Below, piece after piece: positions 4,951 to 9,406 of a stretch of DNA of 9,406 bases (position 1 is the stretch's first letter; the number at the start of each line of letters is the position of its first letter). Source of the stretch: Kiritimatiellia bacterium (lineage in GTDB: Bacteria > Verrucomicrobiota > Kiritimatiellia > UBA8416); the NCBI GenBank assembly GCA_007126175.1, contig SLBU01000077.1, positions 1-9,406 of the forward strand, written 5' to 3'. The notes under the pieces are model-generated. The model was not told the origin of the DNA. It searched no databases and saw nothing but the letters and a program-made list of their open reading frames with translations. A program made the position numbers and the translations under genes.

Positions 4951-6060
4951 ATGGCAGGAAAAAGCAAAGAAAAATCGGTTCCGGCTAGCGTCGCGCGCAC
5001 GCGTCCTTCAGGGGGCAAGCCGGGCAAATTGAAATCGGGATCAAAGAGTGCGGACACGAAGAAGTCGCGTGCGCCGCGCCGCGCCTCGGCCCAAAAGGTA
5101 GCGGCAGGTGCCCCGACCGCTACGGGTAAGGCTGCAGCCAAGTCTCCTGCCAGCAAAAAGACGGCAGCGAAGAGGCCTGTGGCGAAGAAGCCTGCCAGCA
5201 AAAAGACGACAGCGAAGAAGCCTGTGGCGAAGAAGCCTGCCAGCAAAAAGACGACAGCGAAGAAGCCTGTGGCGAAAAAGGCTGTGGCAAAAAAGGCTGT
5301 GGCAAAGAAGGCTGTGGTGAAGAAGGCTGTATCAAAGAAGCCAGTATCGAAGAAGGCTGTAGGGCGCTCAACGCCACGGGCGGAGTCAAAGAAGGTGGTT
5401 GCGGCCAGTGGGGGGAAGGTTTCGCGTGCGAAGAAGAGTACGCCGGTGCCTCGTTCCGGCGGGGAATCGGGGGCCGTTACGGCAGGGGTCAAGCGTGAAT
5501 CGGTACGTCCATCGCCTTCAGCCGTACGGCGAGCGAAGGAGAAGGAGAAGGGGGCAGTGAAGTCGCCGTTTTCGCACACGGATCATGCTTCGATCTTCAA
5601 GGGGGTTGAAGCACGTAAGGCTGCGGCGCGGGCCAAGCAGAATCGTATGGCGGCCGTGCAATCGAAACCCAAGAAGGCTGCGTCTCGTCGTTTAACAGAC
5701 AAGCAACTTGGGGATTTTGAGCAGATTCTGTTGCGGATCAAGGCCGAGTTACTGCGGCAGATTGCCTATCTACGGGGGGCTTCGCTAACACGCGCCGATG
5801 AGGTGAACCCGGAGGAAGACGGAACAGATGCTTTTGAGCGTCAGTTGGCGTTGAAATTGGCTGCGGGCGAGGGGGATTCGATTTTCGAAATCGATGAGGC
5901 ACTGGAGCGGATTCGACAGAAGACATACGGTGTTTGCGAGGAATGCGCATGTATCGTTCCAACACCGCGACTCAAGGCATTGCCTTTTGCCCGGCGCTGT
6001 GTGGAATGTCAGTCGCGAATCGAACAGAGCCCGAACTTGAGCGAACATCGCTATTTTTAG
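4951..6060 (+). CDS. DksA/TraR-type zinc-finger protein with histone H1-like Lys/Ala/Pro tail
   Basis: This 369-residue protein has two unlike halves. Residues 1 to about 245 are a basic low-complexity tail of KK doublets spaced by Ala, Pro, Val, Ser and Thr, including the strict pentad array at residues 66-135. It resembles eukaryotic H1 tails and bacterial H1-like proteins and should bind nucleic acid and be disordered. Residues from about 251 form a DksA/TraR domain: a coiled-coil segment, an acidic tip (EEDGTDAFERQ), and a C4 zinc finger C329-x2-C332-x17-C350-x2-C353. DksA proteins enter the RNA polymerase secondary channel and tune initiation with ppGpp. E. coli DksA is only about 150 residues, so more than half of this protein is extra. 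The ATG at 4951 is chosen because a strong promoter and AGGGGTG lie just upstream; the frame is open further left but would cross the promoter. The tip lacks the exact DxxDxA spacing, so polymerase-binding activity is likely but unproven. It is followed by lspA after 30 bases. Confidence 0.88.
   Translation: MAGKSKEKSVPASVARTRPSGGKPGKLKSGSKSADTKKSRAPRRASAQKVAAGAPTATGKAAAKSPASKKTAAKRPVAKKPASKKTTAKKPVAKKPASKKTTAKKPVAKKAVAKKAVAKKAVVKKAVSKKPVSKKAVGRSTPRAESKKVVAASGGKVSRAKKSTPVPRSGGESGAVTAGVKRESVRPSPSAVRRAKEKEKGAVKSPFSHTDHASIFKGVEARKAAARAKQNRMAAVQSKPKKAASRRLTDKQLGDFEQILLRIKAELLRQIAYLRGASLTRADEVNPEEDGTDAFERQLALKLAAGEGDSIFEIDEALERIRQKTYGVCEECACIVPTPRLKALPFARRCVECQSRIEQSPNLSEHRYF
5146..5355 (+). repeat. 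Nested 45-bp and 15-bp tandem repeat inside the DksA-like gene
   Basis: Three near-identical 45-base units (5146-5190, 5191-5235, 5236-5280; the unit begins CCTGCCAGCAAAAAGACG) are followed by five 15-base units of the type GCTGTGGCAAAGAAG (5281-5295, 5296-5310, 5311-5325, 5326-5340, 5341-5355). In protein the array reads as pentads ending in KK (PASKK, TTAKK, PVAKK, AVAKK). All units are multiples of three, so length changes by slippage or recombination would keep the frame. Confidence 0.9.
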
Positions 6061-6067
6061 CGATGTT
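6044..6067 (+). promoter_or_regulatory. Perfect hairpin spanning the stop codon between the DksA-like gene and lspA
   Basis: AACATCGCTA (6044-6053) and TAGCGATGTT (6058-6067) form a perfect 10-bp stem with a TTTT loop. The TAG stop (6058-6060) lies in the right arm. The stem ends 7 bases before the AAGGGTGG ribosome site of lspA. The trailing sequence GTTTGC is only weakly T-rich, so it may be a leaky terminator, an mRNA end-stabiliser or a processing site that sets the ratio of the two products. Confidence 0.55.
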
Positions 6068-6090
6068 GTTTGCAAGGGTGGAACTGGATT

Positions 6091-6561
6091 ATGCTGCCAC
6101 TACTATTGGCGATCCTTGTAACGTTATGTGACCAATGGACAAAATCCCTGGTCCGGCAGCATTTTGATCTGTATGAGAATGTCGTTCTGATCGAAGGATT
6201 TTTCGATTTACGGTACATACAGAATACCGGGGCGGCTTGGGGTCTATTCGCGGACCGGCATTACTGGTTGGCCCTGCTTTCGGTTTTTGTGCTATGCGGC
6301 ATGGCCATCTGGCGGCGCGCATTTTTTCGAGAGGTTCTGATTGACCGTATTGCAATGGGGCTTCTCATTGGCGGTATCACCGGCAATTTGATTGACCGCA
6401 TACGTTTGCAGTATGTTGTGGATTTTCTGGATTTTCACTGGCGCGGTTGGCATTTTCCTGCCTTCAACGTGGCAGACAGTGCTATTTGTATCGGGGTTGG
6501 ATTGCTCATGCTCGCGCAGTTTCTGATTGCGCGGGCAGACTATTTGGCACAACAGCGGTGA
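6091..6561 (+). CDS. lspA: Lipoprotein signal peptidase (signal peptidase II)
   Basis: This 156-residue inner-membrane aspartyl protease removes signal peptides from prolipoproteins after diacylglyceryl transfer by Lgt. About four hydrophobic segments are visible (near 1-13, 57-74, 84-100 and 130-148). Family motifs are intact: DQWTK (14-18), NTGAAWG (45-51), GNLIDR (98-103), catalytic Asp111 in VVDFLDF, and catalytic Asp129 in FNVADSA. Length is normal for the family. I start at ATG 6091, preceded by AAGGGTGG about nine bases upstream, and reject the in-frame TTG at 6070, which has no ribosome site and lies against the hairpin. It lies 30 bases after the DksA-like gene and 9 bases before miaA, so it is probably cotranscribed with both. 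The small lipoprotein at 1283-1513 is a likely substrate. Confidence 0.96.
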   Translation: MLPLLLAILVTLCDQWTKSLVRQHFDLYENVVLIEGFFDLRYIQNTGAAWGLFADRHYWLALLSVFVLCGMAIWRRAFFREVLIDRIAMGLLIGGITGNLIDRIRLQYVVDFLDFHWRGWHFPAFNVADSAICIGVGLLMLAQFLIARADYLAQQR

Positions 6562-6570
6562 GGGGGCAGT

Positions 6571-7512
6571 GTGCTGGTTCGCGAAGCATTTGTGCTGGTA
6601 GGTCCGACTGCCTCAGGAAAATCTGGTGTGGGCCAGCTTCTGGCGGAGCGTTTGGATGCCGCCATTCTCTCGGCAGATTCCATGCTGGTATACCAGGGTA
6701 TGGATATTGGAACGGCCAAACCGTCGGTCGCTTCGCGAGGTAGCGTCCCGTACCTTGGTATCGATCTGGTGGCACCGGATCGCGGCTTTGATCTCTGGCA
6801 ATACTTGCGGCTGGTTCGCACGCAACTGGAACGGTTGCCTGCGGGTATGCCGGTGCTGGTGATTGGGGGGAGCGGCCTGTATGTGAAGGCGTTGCTTGAA
6901 GGGCTGGACTCGCAACGGGCTGCGCCCGCAACGCGTGCCCAGTGGGAAGCCGTTTGGGCAGAGGAGGGCGTTGCCGGGTTGCAGGCTGTCTTGCAGGAGA
7001 AGGACGCATCCGGTCTGACGGCGTTGGCGGATCCCAACAATCCCCGACGTCTGATCCGGGCGATTGAACAAGCGTGTGCAGAGGGGAGCGGAAAGGGGGT
7101 ACGTTCATGGCGGAAAGGCGGGAATCTGGTTCCGATTGCGGGTCTTTTACCGGATCGTGCCGTATTGCGACAGCGCATTGTTGATCGCGTTGCACAGATG
7201 TACCGTGCGGGACTGCTGGAGGAAACCGAGGCTCTGCTGCGGCAGTATCCGCGGTTGTCGGATACGGCGCGCCAGGCGATTGGGTATCGGGAGGCAATGG
7301 AGGTTCTATCGGGGGCGAGCAGTGCGGAAGCGGCGCAGGCGCGCACGATTGTGCGTACAAACCGCCTTGCCAAGCGACAAGGTACTTGGTTTCGCCACCA
7401 GGCAAATGTGGATTGGTTGTGGCCTGGTGCGACGTATGGTATAGAGGATCTTGCGGCAAAGGTGGAAGGGGTGTGGAGGAAACATGGAAGCATACAACTC
7501 AAATTGCAATAA
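6571..7512 (+). CDS. miaA: tRNA dimethylallyltransferase
   Basis: This 313-residue enzyme transfers a dimethylallyl group from dimethylallyl diphosphate to N6 of A37 in tRNAs that read codons starting with U. The P-loop GPTASGKS (11-18), the DSMLVYQGMDIGTAKP block (36-51) with the catalytic Asp36, the GGSGLYVKALLEGL substrate-binding segment, DPNNPRRLIRAIE, QAIGYREA and the C-terminal NRLAKRQGTWFR are all present, and the length is typical. The usual VPHH segment is replaced by VPYLGIDLVAPD, a variant I associate with PVC-group enzymes. The start is GTG at 6571, with AGGGGG four bases upstream overlapping the lspA stop; the spacing is tight but no better start exists before the P-loop. The last 29 bases overlap radC in another frame. 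Confidence 0.95.
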   Translation: MLVREAFVLVGPTASGKSGVGQLLAERLDAAILSADSMLVYQGMDIGTAKPSVASRGSVPYLGIDLVAPDRGFDLWQYLRLVRTQLERLPAGMPVLVIGGSGLYVKALLEGLDSQRAAPATRAQWEAVWAEEGVAGLQAVLQEKDASGLTALADPNNPRRLIRAIEQACAEGSGKGVRSWRKGGNLVPIAGLLPDRAVLRQRIVDRVAQMYRAGLLEETEALLRQYPRLSDTARQAIGYREAMEVLSGASSAEAAQARTIVRTNRLAKRQGTWFRHQANVDWLWPGATYGIEDLAAKVEGVWRKHGSIQLKLQ

Positions 7513-8254
7513 AGCCCGCCTCGCTGAACCAGGGTATGTTCCGGATGGAACGAGTCGACGTATCCGGGATTTGGAGATTGCGAGCCGTCCGCGTGAATAT
7601 GTGGAACGTTTCGGGATTGAGAATGCGCCGCCAGATATTTTGCTGGCATTGCTACTGCGTACGGGGATTCCGGGGGTCAATGCCGTGGAGCTTGCCCGGG
7701 CGTTACTGCGCAAGTATGGATCGCTGCGAAACCTTTCGTCGGTATCGGTTTCCGAGTTGTGCTCGATGCGCGGTGTGGGCCCGACCAAGGCGCAAATCCT
7801 GAAGGCGGCGTTGATGCTGGCGCAGCATATCCGGGCAGAGGAGCAAGTGGACCGGCCACGGATTCAACGCCCGGAGGACGTGTTCGCGTTGCTGGGGGCG
7901 CGCGCGGCGGCCCTTGAAAAGGAAATCTTCTGGGTTTTGGTACTGGATCGGAAGAATAAACTCAAATGTGAGCCCCTGGATGTGACCTCGGGTATTCTGG
8001 ATGCGAGTCTGGTACATCCGCGTGAGGTGTTTCGTGAAGCCATTCGGAATGCAGCCGGGGCGATTGTGCTTGTGCACAATCACCCTAGCGGTGATCCGGC
8101 CCCGTCGGCGGAAGATATCCGAATCACCCAACAATTGATTGATGCAGGCAAGGTGATTGATATAAAAGTACTCGATCATGTAATTCTGGGACATGGGCAG
8201 ACGATGCATGTTAACTTTTGCAGTTTGCGTGAGTCTGGAGTGGTTTCGTTCTAG
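7484..8254 (+). CDS. radC: RadC family JAB/MPN-domain protein (UPF0758)
   Basis: This 256-residue protein has the standard RadC layout: an N-terminal helical region (REYVERFG, then DILLALLLRTG), a helix-hairpin-helix stretch at about 88-110 (SMRGVGPTKAQILKA), and a C-terminal JAMM metalloprotease-like domain. The zinc motif HxHx7Sx2D is complete at His198, His200, Ser208 and Asp211, within HNHPSGDPAPS. The historical link to DNA repair has been withdrawn for E. coli RadC, so the cellular role is unsettled; deubiquitinase-like hydrolase or nuclease roles are speculative. I chose ATG 7484 because GGAGG lies four bases before it; an in-frame TTG at 7451 has no such site. The gene begins inside the end of miaA (29-base overlap), which suggests translational coupling. 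Confidence 0.93.
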   Translation: MEAYNSNCNKARLAEPGYVPDGTSRRIRDLEIASRPREYVERFGIENAPPDILLALLLRTGIPGVNAVELARALLRKYGSLRNLSSVSVSELCSMRGVGPTKAQILKAALMLAQHIRAEEQVDRPRIQRPEDVFALLGARAAALEKEIFWVLVLDRKNKLKCEPLDVTSGILDASLVHPREVFREAIRNAAGAIVLVHNHPSGDPAPSAEDIRITQQLIDAGKVIDIKVLDHVILGHGQTMHVNFCSLRESGVVSF

Positions 8255-8289
8255 GCGAGATGATAGTGGGGTGAAGATTGCAGGCGATC

Positions 8290-8314
8290 CCGCCCGGTTA
8301 ATCCCTGTGGGCGG
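8290..8314 (+). other. GC-rich hairpin in the radC-lysA gap
   Basis: CCGCCC (8290-8295) and GGGCGG (8309-8314) form a 6-bp stem around a 13-base loop, extendable to flanking AT bases with one bulged C. No T-run follows, so it is a weak terminator at best. TATAGT (8316-8321) directly after it resembles a -10 box, but no matching -35 is seen. The 90-base gap makes a separate lysA promoter possible. Confidence 0.3.
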
Positions 8315-8344
8315 ATATAGTACTGGTAAGAAAGAAGTGTATAT

Positions 8345-9406
8345 ATGAGTGAGAAGCGTTGTCCGTTACCAAAAGAGCAGTTGGTGCAACTTGGGGAGAT
8401 GTATCCGACACCCTTTTATGTATATGACGAAAAAGCGATTCGCCAGAATGCCCGGGCTTTACTGTCGGCGTTTTCGTGGAATGCGGGCTTCCGCGAATAT
8501 TTTGCGGTAAAGGCGACACCGAATCCCTATATCATGAAGCTGTTGGCGGCCGAGGGGTTTGGGGCCGACTGTAGTAGTGGTGCCGAATTGCGTTTGTCTG
8601 AATCCATTGGTTTGCGTGGGGATGATATTATTTTTACATCGAATGACACGCCGGCGTACGAATATCAGCAGGCACATGCGTTGGGCGCGATATTGAATCT
8701 CGATGACATCACACATATTTCCTATGTGGAGCAGGCATTAGGTGGGCTGCCGGAGCAGATTTGTTTTCGTTATAATCCTGGTGCGCTGCGCGAGGGGAAT
8801 GCGATTATCGGGCATCCTGAAGAGGCGAAGTATGGGTTTACACGTGAACAAATTATTGCGGGCTATCGGGTGGCGCGTGATAAGGGCGTGAAACGGTTCG
8901 GGCTGCATACGATGGTGGCATCGAATGAGTTGCAAGCGGACTATTTTATTGAGACGGCCCGGATGTTGTTTGAGCTGGCCGTGGAGATCCACCGGGAGGT
9001 TGGTGTGCGGATTTCGTTCATCAATTTGGGCGGAGGGATAGGTATTCCGTATCGTCCTGAAGAGGATGCGGTTGATCTTGCTCTGGTAGGGCGTGGGATT
9101 GAAAAGATGTATACGGACTATATTGCTGCCAATGGTTTGGATCCCTTGGTTCTTGCGCTGGAGTGTGGGCGCATGGTAACGGGGCCTTACGGCTATTTGG
9201 TTTCGCGGGTACGGCATCTTAAGCATACGTATAAGCATTATGCGGGTTTGGATGCGTGTATGGCGCATTTAATGCGGCCGGGGATGTATGGCGCGTATCA
9301 CCATATCACGGTGCCGGGCAAAGAGGACTTGCCATGTGATCATCTCTACGATGTGACGGGGTCGTTGTGTGAGAACAACGACAAATTTGCGATTGACCGC
9401 CCGTTA
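8345..9406 (+). CDS. lysA: Diaminopimelate decarboxylase, PLP-dependent fold III (partial at right edge)
   Basis: The frame is open to the window end with 354 codons, probably most of a protein of about 415-430 residues. The enzyme decarboxylates meso-diaminopimelate to L-lysine using pyridoxal phosphate. Visible family features are the Schiff-base Lys56 in YFAVKATPNP, DCSSGAEL (75-82), His188 in GLHTMVAS, the glycine-rich phosphate loop GGG (229-231), ECGR (273-276), DACMAHLMRP, and Cys342 in GSLCENND. Instead of the usual HIGS and EPGR it has HTMVAS and ECGR, and it shows MYGAYHHI and LCENNDKFAID. I recall this combination from a divergent LysA group in anaerobes such as Clostridia, Bacteroidetes and PVC relatives. 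Substrate assignment to diaminopimelate rather than another amino acid is probable but not proven. The ATG at 8345 has only a weak purine-rich site (AAGAAAGAAG) before it. Confidence 0.85.
   Translation, partial: MSEKRCPLPKEQLVQLGEMYPTPFYVYDEKAIRQNARALLSAFSWNAGFREYFAVKATPNPYIMKLLAAEGFGADCSSGAELRLSESIGLRGDDIIFTSNDTPAYEYQQAHALGAILNLDDITHISYVEQALGGLPEQICFRYNPGALREGNAIIGHPEEAKYGFTREQIIAGYRVARDKGVKRFGLHTMVASNELQADYFIETARMLFELAVEIHREVGVRISFINLGGGIGIPYRPEEDAVDLALVGRGIEKMYTDYIAANGLDPLVLALECGRMVTGPYGYLVSRVRHLKHTYKHYAGLDACMAHLMRPGMYGAYHHITVPGKEDLPCDHLYDVTGSLCENNDKFAIDRPL

Noticed and set aside
5146..5355. CRISPR-like regular repeats
   Set aside because: Repeats are contiguous, without unique spacers, in frame and protein-coding.
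4602..5579. 325-residue antisense frame with FFATAFF-like repeats
   Set aside because: It is the reverse reading of the KK-pentad repeat array and crosses two gene boundaries; no independent coding evidence.
6070..6090. TTG start for lspA at 6070
   Set aside because: It lacks a ribosome site and sits against the hairpin, while ATG 6091 has AAGGGTGG at a good distance.
6506..7649. Two overlapping long antisense frames opposite miaA
   Set aside because: Pro/Arg/Ser-rich shadow translations opposite an intact miaA.

Overview
The window is chromosomal-looking DNA with mixed GC content from a Gram-negative bacterium. A PVC-group origin (Kiritimatiellota, Lentisphaerota or Verrucomicrobia) is my best guess. 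The grounds are a DksA-type zinc finger with a long Lys/Ala/Pro tail, the form of MiaA (VPYLGIDLVAPD instead of the usual PHH-type motif), the LysA subtype, and a DUF1566-type fragment. This is recalled family resemblance, not a search result, and should be held loosely.

Layout. (1) Positions 1-598 are a gene-poor flank. It holds the orphaned C-terminal piece of a DUF1566 / Fibrobacter-type paralogous domain (295-453) and a GC-rich hairpin with a T-tract. (2) Positions 599-1513, minus strand, encode a two-gene envelope operon: a tiny Pro/Gln-rich lipoprotein followed by an exported Gln-rich coiled-coil protein. (3) Positions 1514-1805 are a divergent intergenic region. On the minus strand it carries a good sigma-54 (-24/-12) candidate pointing at the envelope operon. 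(4) Positions 1806-4711, plus strand, encode a membrane sensor kinase and an NtrC-type sigma-54 activator with an intact GAFTGA loop. (5) Positions 4712-4950 hold two inverted repeats and a near-consensus sigma-70 promoter. (6) From 4951 to the right edge the plus strand carries a compact housekeeping run: DksA-like protein with an H1-like tail, lspA, miaA, radC, and the first 354 codons of lysA.

How they may work together. The divergent kinase/activator pair probably controls the envelope operon through sigma-54. The sensor would detect an envelope signal, and the activator would drive synthesis of a lipoprotein and a periplasmic coiled-coil protein. That module is the best candidate here for an undescribed system. 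On the housekeeping side, the DksA-like protein, lspA and miaA are closely packed (30 and 9 bases apart), radC overlaps miaA by 29 bases, and lysA follows after a 90-base gap. LspA would mature lipoproteins such as the one encoded at 1283-1513. No tRNA, rRNA, CRISPR array, insertion sequence or origin was recognised.
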